NCBI GenBank assembly: GCA_037447605.1 | Contig: CM074819.1 | Location: forward strand, 1,261,555-1,325,554 | DNA length: 64,000 nt | Source: Zygnema circumcarinatum | Lineage: Eukaryota; Streptophyta; Zygnematophyceae; Zygnematales; Zygnemataceae | Direction of reading: 5' to 3' | Shown: positions 36,904 through 50,393 of the stretch, in pieces | Layout of the letters: every line of letters begins with the position of its first letter | Position numbering within the stretch: position 1 is the first letter of the stretch | The notes under the pieces: model-generated | The model's input: the letters and a program-made list of their open reading frames with translations, nothing else | Told to the model about the DNA's origin: nothing | The model's database searches: none | Made by a program: the position numbers and the translations under genes

Positions 36904-39900
36904 ATGGCGGAGAGGACGTTTGACGACGGAGAGAGTGAGGTGGAAATCAGGATTCCACTTCCTGAGGATGTTTCTGCGGCGACAGCCGTGCGCAGCTTAC
37001 TAGTGGAGTGCCATCCTACTTCCTTGAAGGTGAAATGCAGGACGTTTTAGACGCTTGGAAGAGCATCCATTGCATTATATGCCTTGTTAAAGAACGCAAA
37101 ATGGCTGTTTTTGTATTCTTATATTTGAACTATTAAATTAAAAAAAAATCAAATGAAAAAATTGTGACCGATTGTTGTTTTCCTGTATTTTCCATTCTGA
37201 ACTAAGTGACATGCAACAGACTTGCACGACTGAACGTATTGAAGGGTCTACTTATTCAAATGCATGGGTAAAATAGTTAAAAAGTCATGATGATGATTGT
37301 TGCCTCTGAGCAGGTACTTATCGTGCCGCTTCTTTGGTTTGATAATGCTAGCATTCTTACACAGTCGAACCCTTACGTAAGATTCACTTATGTGTGTAAG
37401 CGTCGTCTGAAAGCATAGATTTTTGTAAAATATTGCGTGTCCCCATGGCAATACGTTTAGCATTCTTGCAGTCACAGAACTGCTCTGACTGTGCTCGGCC
37501 GAAGCTTGACGGAATTGACAGCCTGTGCGCTTTTCCTTTAACTGCAAGGCTCTCCCTTAGTGGTATCAATTCTCCCTTGCACATGTCTGCTTGGAAAGCT
37601 GTCCTTCCTCCTCTGTCTTTCTTCCTTCTTTGCGGCTTCTATCTAAGTTTGAATGGCGGCGTGCAAACAACTGAGAGCAGCTAAAAGTAGAGCTGATTGA
37701 CTTTTGACTTCAAGTTTTGAATTGACTATCTGCAGTTTAGTACTGATAATGGTGGTTGAAGCTGTGTTGTTGCAGGTGCTGCGGCGGGACGGAGGCCCTC
37801 CCCTGTTGGAAGCTTCTTCGCTGTATGAGAAGGTGCGGTCGGATGAAGTGGCATGGTACGTGGAGAATGGAAAGATTGTGATCACTTTACAGAAGGTTGT
37901 GAACCGCAAATGGCCCGCTCTCACAGACGGAGAGGCACTAGAAAAGAGGTTTGGGCCCATTCATCTTCCACCTATCAACAAGAAGCCTCGGGAGAAGGAC
38001 GGGGCAGGTGCGATGGAGGCCAAGAGTAAAGTGGAGCGCTTGTTGAAGACTGCCCGGAGTGGAGACTTAGAGACATTCAAAGAGGCAGCTCAAGCGCTGA
38101 ATGAGGGAAAAGAGAGCTTGACGACGTGTGTAGACGAGGTGAAGGATGCGAGTGGAAGGGGAGCCCTACATTTTGCCGCTCATAAGGGCCGAGTGAACGT
38201 TGTGGAATATCTTTTGGATGATCTCAAGCTGTCGCCTAATGTAAGGGATGACGAGGGAGAGACGCCACTGATGTTGGCAGCGAGAGAGGGCCAATTAGAG
38301 GCTTCGAGGTATTTGCTGGACAGAGGTGCAGACCTCAAACTCGTGGCGGAAGCAACAGGCGCACAAGCGATTCATCATGCTGCAGGTCATGGTGAGATGG
38401 TCAATCTAACGTTTGCCTGTAAAGGTCGATAGAATATGAGTCGGTTTAGACATCAAAACTTGGTTCCTACAGTAGTACATGACACAACCGTTCGAATCTC
38501 TGGAAGGTTTTCAAATGCGTTTGTTGGTTGACGGTCGTGCCAACGTTTACATGTCTGCCAGCAGAGAAATGGTCACAATCTCAATTTATTTCGTGGAAGT
38601 TATTTCGTCCGAGCAAGATAGGTCAAGGAGTCTAGAAAATCCAAAAAACATCATGGGCTTAGTTTTAACACAAGTATCTGTTCTGTAATTGTGCAATTAG
38701 TTCCGCTTGAATGGAAGTAGAAGTTCTCCATATGTAGGGGTCCAAAGTCAGAGAAAGAAAAGACGCAAGAATAACAATCGATACATATAATGAAGTCTTA
38801 ATCACTGTTTATCTCCACTCTTTCCATACACAAGGGTGTATTAACCTTTTACTTATTACCTTTCACTTCATTACGACAACAATGCACATTGGTGCACATC
38901 TTGCACTCATTGTAATGTAGCCCTAACGGATGCCCAAAACTTCATACGTTAATATACAAAGAATTGCTTGTGCAGGCGCTCTCGATCTGGTGCGACTCCT
39001 AGCGGAACGAGGGGCAGATGTGAACGCTCAAAGCGATGCAGGTCCCCCTCTTCTGTGGGCGTGCGGACATGGCCGGAAAGATGTTGTGGCTGAGCTCATC
39101 GGCCTCGGGGCTGACCCTAATCTAGCCAATGAAGATGGAGTGACTTCCTTATTGACAGCAGCAGCTGCCAAAGAAATGGACATCGTGGAGATCCTTGTGA
39201 ATGTGAGCCTGGAGTTTCCTTCCTCTCGTTCAGACTTGAAGAAATGTCAAGTGCTTTCAACGTCTCTGACTTTCTTGAAAGCTGAAACAGGGCAAGCATG
39301 GAGGCAGCTGGTTTATGGCTGTTATGTTTTCGTCGTCCTAAATTCTATTTGTGAGAGTGCAGCATGGAGCAGATGTCAACCGATCAGCAGGTGGAGGAGT
39401 GACACCACTTTTTGTGGCAGCCAATGAGGGCACTCTGCGAGGTGTCAACATGCTATTGGCTGCCGGCGCAGATCCCAATGCTTTAGATGAGGCAGGTTCT
39501 GCATCACCATCCTTTTTGCCGGCCGAAAGTCTGGGTCGCACACGCCGCATCCCCCCATTTCGTGACTCTTTATTTACATGAACGTAACGTGTAGATAGGC
39601 TCCCTAACTTCCTAATCTTCAACCTTGACCCTTGTCTAGTGGCTAACGTAATGACCAAGTGCTCCTTGAAGCAGGAAGGAGCGAAGCCCATTATGGCAGC
39701 GGCTGCACAAGGCCACCGGGAAATAGTGGAGCGCCTTCTTTCTGTGACAACTCCTGATCCGGAGCTCAATGAATGGAGTGTCGAGGCTTTGCTTGAGAAG
39801 GCCGAGCATCCTTCATCCTTGCAGAAGAGCGAAGTGGGACCCACAGAGGTTAGTACAATGATGCTACTTCAAGGCCAGACTGTGGGGAGAAAAATGTCTA

Positions 39901-41032
39901 AATTTCAGGCTTTTGGGTTTCATTCAGTGAATTGAAACCTGAGCTTTTGTATGTTGCAGGCTGCTGTTTTCAGTTTCTCTACTTCAAGGTTTAGGGTTCA
40001 AGGGTGATCTCACAGCATGCTATTGCCTTTGTTGCGCAGTTAGTGCCTGTGGGTGAGGAGGAATCCTCTCGACCTCTCTCATCAGCAGATGGAGGTCCAG
40101 CAAGTGGTCCATCTGGTCAAGCTCTTTCAGATACTGCAGGGAAGCAACAAGCAGCATTGGATGCTAAAGCTCGGGGAGATACTGCTTTCAAGGAGCGGAA
40201 GTATTCTGAAGCGATAGATGCCTACACGCAGGTAGGACGAAAGGGCGTCCAGCAAGAGGGTAGCTAAATGAGAAAGGAATCACGAATTCGTGAACTTTCT
40301 GCCTTCTCAAATCCTGACTCTATGTATCGTCCATGTGGCACTACTCAGGCCCTTGATTTGGATCCTGAAAATGCGGCACTGCTGTCCAATCGCAGCCTCT
40401 GCTGGATGAGAGTTGGGCAGTCAGAGCAGGCACTTCTTGATGCTCGGGAAGCTCGAAGACTTCGCCCCGACTGGTCAAAAGCATGCTACAGAGAAGGCTC
40501 CTCACTTCGCCTTATGCAGGTGAAAAGACTTGCAGAGTGCAGGCGGTAAAGGGTGGGGAAAAATTGAGGGCAGTGGCATGGGATGAGTTTGGCTTAAGGA
40601 CGGCGGAGATGGTGAAGTCACTGAGAATGATTTGATAAAGCTATGCTGCACACTGCTGATATGTACAGAGATATGAGGAGGCGGCTGTGGCGTTCTATGA
40701 AGGAGTGCAGTTAGACCCCAACAATATGGAGCTGACGTCCGCTTTCCAGTATGGTTCACAATTGTGCCTTCCTTTTGGGAGCTCAGAGCTCACGTTCCAT
40801 GGGGGGTTAGTTGAAGGGATCTGAGAGAGTAGAGGGTGCCTTCTTGAAAGCTTCAAGGAGCCCTGCATGTTCTTGTGTGTGGCACGTATCTTATTGATCC
40901 CATGTTGTATTGGATTTTGGGGTTCCCTGTGTTGTTGACAGAGAGGCTGTGGAGGCTGGACGGAAGGCTCACGCAGCATCGGTGGCAAAGGAGGCATCGG
41001 GGGAACCCCACTCCTTACCGACTGTAGCATGA
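36904..41032 (+). CDS. CS-domain, ankyrin-repeat and TPR protein
   Basis: Nine exons join in frame to 601 aa: 36904-37029, 37776-38391, 38976-39202, 39363-39495, 39679-39848, 40040-40231, 40349-40519, 40669-40748 and 40942-41032. Residues about 10-95 resemble a CS (p23/NudC-like) domain: IRIPLPEDV, then SLKVLRRDGGPPLLEASSLY, then DEVAWYVENGKIVITLQK. Residues about 165-395 hold some seven ankyrin repeats (GRGALHFAAHKG; ETPLMLAAREG; GADVNAQSDAGPPLLWACGHG). Residues about 455-575 hold three TPRs of co-chaperone type; K, N, K and R clamp positions are present, with D where N is usual. ANK plus TPR is known from plant TPR10-like proteins. Together with CS this suggests an HSP90/HSP70 cofactor or adaptor, by inference. 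The exon 4/5 junction can equally be drawn as a GC-AG intron (39491/39675) giving the same length. Confidence 0.85.
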
Positions 41033-41974
41033 AATTCTAATCTGAAACCACTAGGGCTAGAGCGCGTTTTGTAGCTTATGCAATTGAGGTAGAAGATATC
41101 CCCTTCTATGTGTGCCATCCAGCTGCGTGCTGGACAGCCACTGGCTAGTCTATGTTTTACTAATTCGGAGAAAAAGTGAACTAGGTTTTTGCTTGTAAAT
41201 CAATCGGCTGGCGCTTCTAGAATAGTGGTAGACTGGTAGGGCCTTCAGTATGACGGTAATGGCTACATATCGTGAGCTCAATGCCATTTACTCTCATACA
41301 TGCCAGTGAAGGGATGGCATGACATGGTCGATATCATCGACCTTGACCTTGACATGTGAGAGTGGAGCAGGTGGTTAACGCTTCACTTATTGGAATTCGA
41401 GTTGTCAAAAGCATCGGGGGCGCTTGAAGGCGAGAGAACGGCTGTGCTGTACTTGGAAGGTGTGAGAAAAGTAGAAATTGGATGATGTGCTGTGCCGCCA
41501 TCAAATCACCAAACCATTCTTCATTTAGGTCGAAACAATATGCACGTACATGTTTTGGCAAATTTTATGGTTCGAAGACTTGATTGAAATGGTTGGGACA
41601 TCAACAAAGCCGACCTGAACTTTCGCATTCACATCCGGCTTGGGAATGATCTTTCCTTTCAGAATTTTCTTGCCATAAAAATTTGGGCTTGTGGTACCAT
41701 GAAAAGTGTTACAATTCTTGTTGCAATAACAACATGCCTAGTCCCAACAAATCTTACATTGTTACTTACAACTTTTTGAAGAAAAAAGATTTACATTTTT
41801 ACCATTTTTTACCCCACTTCCCTTCCCTTCGCTCGAGCACGCACAGACGAGTCCGCGAAGCCCCGCTCTTTCCCTCCGTCGCTCCTACTCTCCTCTTCCC
41901 AAAGAGACGATCTGTCCTGCTCGCCTCTCTCTCCCTTCTCTGCCTCCCTCTGCCCCCCCCTCTGCACGGGCAGC
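41033..41974. other. Intergenic region before COG7
   Basis: No gene seen. A CT-rich stretch (41815-41965) directly precedes the COG7 start codon and is probably its leader. Confidence 0.45.
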
Positions 41975-44900
41975 ATGCTGGTGGAGCTCTCCGTCTTCTC
42001 TGAGGAGCGCTTTGACGCCAAAGCATGGGTCAACTCTGCCTGCTCGGCGCGACCCCCTGAGGAGGCCGTGGACAAATACCTCTCTGAAGTGGAGATTAAG
42101 CTGCAGCTGCTTGCAGGTCGGCCGCCATCCTCTGCATTTTATACAGGACAATTTATACATCAGAAAGGGGAGGGACATCGTCTCCTTTTAGTTCAGGAGG
42201 AGAATGATGAATGTCCTCTGCGTCTTCTGAAAGTAGAGTCGCGCGGTACATGCCCTTGTGTGTCGCAGAGGACATAGCTTCAAGCTTGGAGGAGCTTAGT
42301 TCCAATGCCCTCCTCCGTGTTCCTCGCGCTGTTCGGGAGACCAACCGTGTTCGGGATGATGCACTCTCTCTCCGCGGGACTGTGGGCGGAATCCTGCAGC
42401 GCCTCGAGCAGGTCAGTCTGAACAGCACCTGCAATGATACTGTTTTGGGATCAATGCGCTGCTGGATCTGCACAATAGACTTCCAATGGCCGTTCATGAG
42501 AAGGTAGGAGCAGAGGATTAGTTTATCCGACGAGCATTAGGGCCACCGAATTGCTTCAGCTGCAAAGGTGTTGACATTTTAGGCTTTGTATGCAGGCGGA
42601 GGGGAGTTCTGCGCAGTCAGTCGCAGCGCTGGCCCGAGTGGATACTGTGAAGCAGCATATGGAGGCTGCCCGTTCCACTCTTCAGGTACGCAGGTCACCA
42701 TGAAAGAAACCTCATTGGAAAGGGATAAACTGAAACTTTGTTGACTTTGTTTAACTTTGCAAGGCTGTGTTGCTGCACCAGAAAAAGCAGCAGTAGCGGC
42801 ATTGTTTATGCTGGTAGTTCGTAGAAACGCGGGCATGTTTGCATGATAGGTATATTCTTACGAGATGTTTTTCATTCGTGTTTTTTGATTCAGGATGCAG
42901 CAGGGCTGGCTCAGCTGAGCGCCTCCGTGGAGGAGGTGTTTGCCAGTGGTGATCTTCCAAGAGTTGCAGAAACGCTGGCTTCTATGCGGAAATGCTTGGC
43001 GGTGGTGGGTGAGGTGAGCGGCTCAATCCTTACTCGGCAGTCTATCAATGTAAAACTCTTGCAAATCACGAGTTTCTCTACAATAACAAAAGCAATTGCT
43101 TTTTACTTGAACAAGAGATAAAAAGGCATCGGAACTCGTTTCAAATTACTACGCAGTACGACTCTTTCAAAAGTACTTCCACGTGTTCCACGTCCGTTCG
43201 AGATTGAACACCTTGAATTCTCCCCAAATTGTCATCTTTTTCGCTCCCCGCTTCGAGTTTTCTTCACATGCACCACCTTTTGCATTGTCTCCATTTCTTT
43301 GACAGAAGCATGCCAGTTTTACTTCTCCGCACTACTTGCAAATTCTCCAAATTAACACCCTTTCCGGATTTTGCACCTTTTTCCCCATTTCTTCAATATA
43401 GTATGCGAGTGTGCGCTAGACCAGAGTAGTTGAGTCGCGTACAGTGTAAAGCCTGAGGCTATGCAATTCATTAACATGATTCCACGCATTTACTCTTCCT
43501 CGGACCTCCAGGACAAACTAATTTACTACACAGCCTACAGTTATGAGATCTGCTTGGGGTTACTGCAACACCAAGTAACCAAAAAAACATGTTTGTCTCA
43601 TCCCATTAGACGAATCAGTTCTTCGTTTGTCCTCTATCACCCCTGCACACTTCGAGCTTCTTACCTTGGCAAACTAGTGCAGGAAACTATGCCCATTGTT
43701 TCAGTAGTCTCTCCTATTGCTGATTCTGCATTGCTGCTCCGTCCCGTACAGGTCCCAGAATTTGCAGATGTGAAGCGACAGCTGGCAGTGTTGGAGGACC
43801 GGTTGGAGCAAATGGTGCAGCCCCGCCTGTCAGATGCACTCAACCAAAGGAAGGTGAGAACAGGGTTTAAACACGTAAGAAACTACACTGGTTGAGAACC
43901 TCTCTTTCGCTGGATTAACACTTGACCACTATTGTTATTGCTATTTTGTTGTTGTTATTGTTATTGTTATTATTGTTACTATTGTTATTGTTATTTACCA
44001 CTATTGTTTTTGTCCCGGCGATGAAGCAAGATGCCATTTGATAGAAATTGCTCGTGGTGTGTGGAAAATGCAGGTTGATTCTACGCAAGCCCTACGAGAT
44101 ATCCTCATTGCTATTGGCCGCTATGAAGCCCTAGAGCAGCATTACACACGTGTGCGGCTCCGACCCCTTCGGCGAATGTGGGAGGAATTTGACAGTGCGG
44201 GAATGCCATCTAAAGTGGCCGAGACAGGTGTGTATTGTGGACCTAACTACTACCACTGTTACTATCACCTTTTTGATAGAGTCTGCATGTGCCAATGAAT
44301 ACGCATTTCCTTACGCAGAGTATCGAACCGTCAGAGGAAACCATCTGAACTATGAGTTTTCCGAATGCGAATCCTGATTTGCTCGGCGATGGCGATGCAT
44401 AAGAGAAAAACACATAACCTACGGAGAAATGAGCTAAACCAACAACCCCTAGCTTGTACTACAGAAAGACCTCCAGGATTGATTCTCTTTCCACTCCCGT
44501 CCTAACACTACCTTAACTCTGCTGTTGCCATTGCAGCCAATGGCGTGCCGCCACCTGTCCCTGCAGTAAAATCCGGAGGTGCCCGCTTTGCTGATTGGCT
44601 GCCGCGATTCTATGACGAGGTCCTCCTCGCGGTGGAGCAGGAGGTGCGATGGTGCGCGTTGGCATTCCCCGAAGAGCACCGTCTGCTTGTACCCCATCTG
44701 CTGGCAGAGACCATGGCAGCCATCTCTTCGAGCTTCTCTGCACGAGTAGATGCTGCTGCACAGGAGGCTACTTCTGCAGGCACAGGTGGACTCGCAAATG
44801 CAGGTATTGAACCTCTCTTCATCTCGCTTGTCTTGAACATGCGTTGTTAAAAGGATAGTTTTTTCTTGGAAAGGTGAATGGATTGGTTTTGGGAGTGTGA

Positions 44901-47372
44901 AGGAAGTTGAACAAAATGATGATTAAGTTTGGAGCTTTCCTGAATTTAAGGAATTTCAGTATGCTTTCTTTCAGCATTGCAAGTTTGTTCACATGGACTC
45001 CGCTGGGGTCAAAACACGCTTTCCGTTATCAAACTTTGTCAAACTTTCAACAACAAACTGTAAAGAGCATCTACCTGATGGCTAGAAGAAATCTTCATCC
45101 TGATCTCAATCCCAATCCCCATCATTAGTATGATCTCAACCACTACCACACCTTCAGTGTCGTCCTTCAGTCCCCCTTCCTTCAACTGATCCAAAGTCAA
45201 CCCCCTCTTATTTCTTAACAGGTGCCGATACCTCCTTCACTATAACCCACCCCACTTCCCGGCTAGCAACCCTAATAACATTGCACAGTATGACCGGAGC
45301 ATTTGCAAGGAATGTGCAGCACCTATTGGCTGATGCTGGAACAAGCACTACGGAACTGACCCATGTTCTGAGAGCCGTATATGTTCCTTTTGAGCCGCAC
45401 AAGCAGCGCTATGGTGAGCTTGAGAAGGCGCAATTGGTAGCAGAAGTTGGAAGGCTCGATCTGAGGGGGGCAGTGCCTAAGGGAGTGGGGGCCCGCGGCC
45501 TTGAACTCTCAGAAACGGTTCGTCGCATGGAGGTGAGACTCCGTTTTTTGGTCCCTTTTGAGGGTCGGAAGGAAGGATGGAATTTGGGGTTTTACTGTGG
45601 TTGAGTATGAGGGTTTCTTATGCGGAGAGTGGAGAGCACTAGTAAATCTGCAGAGATTTAATTTCCCATTTTGGGTTTGTCGTGCACGAGAACAAAGAAT
45701 GGGTCAACAGTTGCAGAGGGAGAGCGAGTCTTTGCTGAGCAGCCAAAAATTCCTTTTCCTGATGCCAATGTCTGCCTTTTGAATGTTGTAATTTGATCAA
45801 ACTATGGAGTGTTGATTGAAGATTTCTCCTTTTACAATGTGATCATCCTTCAGGCGTCCGTACCCGAAGTCATGGTTGCTCTAGAAGCTGCAGTCGACCG
45901 TTGCCTCAACTTCACAGGGGGGTCCGAAGCAGAAGCTCTATTGCGAACAATAGATGAAGTCACACTTCTCTATCTCTCCCACCTTTTTGACTCCCTCAGA
46001 TCTCTCCGACCAGTGTGCGGCCTTGAGGTGAGGGCACATCACAATGGGGGAGGCTCTGAAAGCACTATTGCGACCTCTGGGAGAGGAGGAGGAGAGGAGG
46101 GAGAGGATGCACATGATTTGGGGATTTCTGGAGGGGCAGATGTGGTATTGGAGGAAGAGGAATGGGCCCTTGTGCAGGGGGCATTGCAGCTTTTGGCTGT
46201 TGCAGATAGTCTGGGCAGTCGATCAGCCGTGTTTGAAGCCTCTATTAGAGCGGCGTTAGGGAGGCTAAGCAGCAGGTTCTTGTTGGGAGGCAGTGTAGGG
46301 GAGGGTGGTGGGTCAGTAGAGGGAGAGGGAAGTAGGAAGGGAGGGCGAGAGTGGAGTTCAGGAAAGGAGATGGGCGTAGCAAGTGCTGCCTTGTTGGACG
46401 CTGCGCTGCTGAGGCTGACTGACGCTCCGGAGAAGGCACAACGATTGGCCAGGTGAGTGTGAGGGAGAGGGAGAGGGAGAGGGAGGGAGGTATGGACAAG
46501 GAGAGGGAGCTGTCGGGATGGGAGAGAGCTCTCTACTTCTACTTTGCATGTGTGCTCGCTCTCACTGAGAGCAGCTCCTTTCCAACTTGCTGCCTATGCT
46601 GGTACACAAAGAGAATGTATCAAGTAGCTAATGACTCCTTCCGTATCCTTTGACAGCATGATCTGATGGCTTTGTCTTCTCTGTCTATGTCTTTCCTCTC
46701 CGCCTCCTTCCCCTTGGCAGCTTATTGGAGCAGGCCCGCGATCCCAGATTCCATGCTCTCCCTCGTACAGCGCAGCGGGTGCAGAGTTTCCAAGAGTCAG
46801 TAGCAGAGCTTGTGTATGATGTGCTCATTTCAAAGGTGAGACGTAGTCTCGCCGGCTTAGCTCAAAAGCCGATATGGAAAGCCGCGGAGGAAGAAAACGC
46901 ATTTGATCTCCCCAGCTTTAGTGCATATCCTGAGAATTACATCACAGTAATTGGGGAGTATCTCTTGCAACTTCCGCAGCAGTTAGAGCCCCTTGCTTTA
47001 GCTGACTCTGGGTCAGGAGGGGCCCCCTTAGAAGAGGGTGAAGGTGGCGAGGAGCAAGGGTATTTTGCTACTGAGTGGATGTTTAAGGTGGCTGAAGGAG
47101 CTACAGCGCTTTACATAGACCAGCTCCGTACCATTTCAGAGCTTTCCGAGCGTGGAGCGAAGCAGTTGGCAGTCGATATTGAGTATTTGTGCAATGTTCT
47201 CGCGGCGATGTCTATGGCAACACCGCCAGTGTTGGGGACCTTCCAAGCTTGCTTGGCTGTTCCAAATGATGGTTTAGCTCAGCTTGTAGAGCAGGAGGCA
47301 GGGCCAAAGGGGTCCTTGGACTCGTCCACTGCACGTCTGGTTGCCAAGATGAGGAAGGTTGTTTTAGAGTGA
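41975..47372 (+). CDS. COG7: Conserved oligomeric Golgi complex subunit 7
   Basis: Ten exons join in frame to 859 aa: 41975-42116, 42269-42411, 42596-42685, 42894-43013, 43752-43853, 44074-44227, 44537-44803, 45222-45532, 45854-46452 and 46721-47372. COG7 belongs to lobe B of the COG tether for retrograde vesicles at the Golgi. Marks match plant COG7: FDAKAWVNSAC near the start, NALLRVPRAVRETNRVRDDA, RVDTVKQHMEAARSTLQDAA and VEEVFASGDLPRVAETLASM. ADVKRQLAVLEDRLEQMVQP, FADWLPRFYDE, TGAFARNVQHLLADAG, LDLRGAVPKGVGARGLELSE and FTGGSEAEALLRTIDEVTL follow. It is slightly longer than land-plant COG7. Exon 9 carries a glycine/glutamate-rich insert (about residues 515-545 and 585-605). Intron 4 is long; intron 5 contains a TTATTG microsatellite. 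Confidence 0.95.
43935..44010 (+). repeat. TTATTG microsatellite in COG7 intron 5
   Basis: Repeated TTATTG/TTGTTA hexamers with minor variants lie wholly inside intron 5, which spans 43854-44073. Confidence 0.85.
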
Positions 47373-48482
47373 GGACTGGTCCCAACTCGCTCTGCTTTGG
47401 AGCCCTCTTCTTCTTGTTCTACAATATAGCGCTAATGGGCATAGCCTCTCTGGAGGCAAGGCAAGGCAAGGCAAGGCAAGGCAAGGCAAGGCAAGGCAAG
47501 GCTCTCCCCCTGCCAATGTTTTGGGTGCAGCAATCGATTGAAAAGCCATATAAATTTTCAAAGTCTCCTTCACAAAGTCTCCTTGACCACTGGCAATGTT
47601 GACAAAAGTCTTGCACCTTTCAAAGTTATTCATGAGTCTCTTTCCTCACAGAAGTTTTACACTTTTCAAAAACTTGCACAGTACTCTCCTCGAACACAAG
47701 CACTTCAAAAAAGACTTTGACACTTTTTTAAAAGTTGCATATCGTTCGTTTGGACATAATTTGAAACATGCTCGTCTCTCGTACACTATGCTTTCATTCT
47801 CTTCATTGTCTCTCAGTTTCAATGCACGGTTGACATCGACTTGCAGTCACTCTCGTTACTCTTTCGTTGACAAGAGAAAAGTGACTTTTCTATGGCCACC
47901 GAACAGACCATCACGTCTGATAGTGCCCTCTACTCTTTTGAGTTTTAGGATGCCCTTCTTTCCAGCAGTAGAATCCAAATCCAGTGTTCTTTTTTTGGGT
48001 CTTTCCATGACTCGCTTTGACTCTCTGGTCGTCTTCCGAGTAAAGTTTTTTCCTCCGCAATCTTCCTCCACCTGTGGGTGTCGAATCAATGAACTGCGCC
48101 CTTCCATCAGGGCATTACAAATCATGAACAAGATTCCATACAAGGTCGAACTCGAAGCTAGTACATGGTTTCCTAGGAAATCTCTTAGTAAACTGACTGC
48201 TTTTTTAATCGAATGCAGCTAAACCCTCACGATGTTTTTGAAGATCGACAAGCTCATTGTGGGCACTTTTCAATGGCGTGGGCCGGCCTGGTTCAGTCAC
48301 GTGAGCACCTTCTTCCACAGAGAGCTCTGATAAGACTCCCTGCAGGGCAGCCTCAATGAATTTCCCATTAACAAACATTCGTCAAATGGAAATATTTCCA
48401 CATGAAACTTTACCGAACATGGCCAGATAACCAGTCTGGTTGACTCAGAGATAGCCCGGTTAATGACAAAGGCTCCTTATCT
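47373..48482. other. Convergent intergenic region between COG7 and the DUF7796 gene
   Basis: Contains a GGCAA pentamer run (47456-47500, about nine units) and AT-balanced sequence with no recognisable gene. The two flanking genes end toward each other here, so both 3' untranslated regions must lie within it. Confidence 0.55.
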
Positions 48483-50294
48483 TTAACAAGGTTTTTCTCT
48501 TAAGAAGACGCAAATCTCCTGACCAAAAACTCCCTTGCAATGGACCAGGAAGAAGCCCACTTCCTGGAACACATCTTTCACTCTGCCCACTATACTTTCC
48601 TCTGCTTCTGTCTCAACCCCTTCCACTCTCACAACTATCTGACAGACAGACACCCCTCCCTCTCCCTCTCCCTCTCCCGCCTCTCCGATCCCCCTTCCTC
48701 TCCCGCTGGAGAGCATCGCTCTCACAGCAGGCAGACTGTCTTCAGTCACTCGCAGCATCAACAGATCAACGGTTCTATGCCCCAACGTTGCCGTTGCAGA
48801 AATTAGGGTTTCCAATTCCTCCCCTACGTGAGTCTTCTGCGGGAAAGCAAACTCCCCCTCCCCACCACTCTCGAAAGCTGCTGGGCGCTCCTCTATCAAT
48901 TTCGGTATTCTAAAATCTTCCTGAAACAGATACATGAAACAGTTGGTCTGCGAATAAACTTGCGCTTCTACCGACCAATTTTCGCTGAAATTAAACGAAT
49001 ACACAATACTAGTCGCACCCAATCGGCTTATATAGACCGGAACTTGGTTCTTAGCCCCATATCGCAAAACTTCAAATGGACCCCACTCCTTAAGTCCGCA
49101 CACTAAGCTTCCCGGCGGACCATCATATCCTCCAGAAAACTTCTTCAACATATCGAACTTCGCAACACATGAATCCAAACTCTTTTGCAGCGCAATTTCC
49201 TTCCTTTCCGCAGCGAGTTTCTTTCCCACCACTCGATCAAAAACTACTTCCCAGCCTTCCTCCCATGGGCCTGAAGCATTGCAGAGCTTCAAATTAGGGT
49301 TATCTCCGGGCCAGCTCCAAATTCGACTACAATTCTGTATCAGTTTGTACGATTCCTTTGCACCTGCTTTTGGAGTACAGGGCCTGCATTTAGCCCCATT
49401 CATGGGACCTTTACTGGACAAAGAAACCACTGGGACAGATCGTTCGTCGACTAGCCAGCCGTACGATCGCCGGGAAATTATGCAGAAATTGAACTCCTGA
49501 AGGGATACTGTAATGTTTCGAACTTGTAATTCGGCTTTGAAAGCACTCTCTGAATTGAGTCTTGACATGCCTGCGTTGAGCAGCTCTTCAAGCATGCTTA
49601 GTCGGCTAAGAGCAACGCGACTAACTTTGAGGTTTCCAAAACCAAAGCGGTCATTCAAACCTGCATACATAGAGCCTATGGGTACAACATAGGTTTCCTC
49701 CTTCAGAAGGAGGGGAGGGGGAGGGCCGCTCCAAAAAGAGTCAACGCGAGTGCGAATCACCCATTCATACTTCACCGAATGCTTCAAACTGTAGCTATCA
49801 ATCAAGTCCAGGCACCCTTCTACAAGGTTGAAATACTGCAATAAACCCTGCAAAAACAATCCAGTAATTCAAGTCTAAGTTAACATTCTTCAAAACACTG
49901 AATCCGACTCCGATACATAGCTTCATAATGTACAAATATGGGCCCTTACACCAGTCTGACTGAACCTTATCAGCGAAAAACCCCAAACCTACAATGAAGT
50001 TACAACGAGGGGGTTTACTCCATCCCCCACCTGAACCCCTTTCGGAGAAGCTGCACCGGTTAAAACGTTCACTCCGTTCCCTTCCTTAATGGGTGTCTGC
50101 GGAAAGAGTCGAACCCCCACCAAGTTCTGAACCCTTCTGAAGAGAAGCAGCTTGAAACTTTGCTCGTCGAGTCCCATTACAACGAACACGTGTGCATTCT
50201 TGAAGGCGGCCAAAAGATGCTTTTGAATGGACGGCCCCGTCAGCTCAAACTCGCGGGCGCCGCCAACAAGGCAGATCGCTCCCTGGGAGACATC
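48483..50294 (-). CDS. DUF7796/glycosyltransferase-like protein, 3' exons (first-written copy)
   Basis: Two exons join in frame, 50294-50031 (88 codons) and 49847-48483 (454 codons plus stop). The first begins DVSQGAICLVGGAREFELTG and ends SPKGVQ; the second begins GLLQYFNLVEGCLDLIDSY. Plant DUF7796 proteins share the CLVGGAR-FELTGPSI start and the YEWVIRTRVDSFW, GLNDRFGFGNL and PMNGAKCRPC blocks. The first two suggest a Golgi-type glycosyltransferase fold with a D-x-D-like RVDSFW site, by inference. The C-terminal third (from about YDGPPGSLVCG) is less conserved and carries a low-complexity GEGEGEGG loop. The upstream end is cut by the gap at 50384. Confidence 0.75.
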
Positions 50295-50383
50295 CTGCAT
50301 CATGATTGCAAGGGGGGGTTTAGAGGCAGAGGGGAGGGTTTGGGCATCCCACGGCTTGCTACTGTGAGGGAGGGAGGGGAGGG

Positions 50384-50393
50384 NNNNNNNNNN
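50384..50393. other. Assembly gap (10 N)
   Basis: Ten Ns directly separate the two near-identical blocks 48839-50383 and 50394-51938. Confidence 1.

Noticed and set aside
42153-42497. Minus-strand 114-codon frame in COG7 exon 2
   Set aside because: Antisense shadow of a well-supported COG7 exon.
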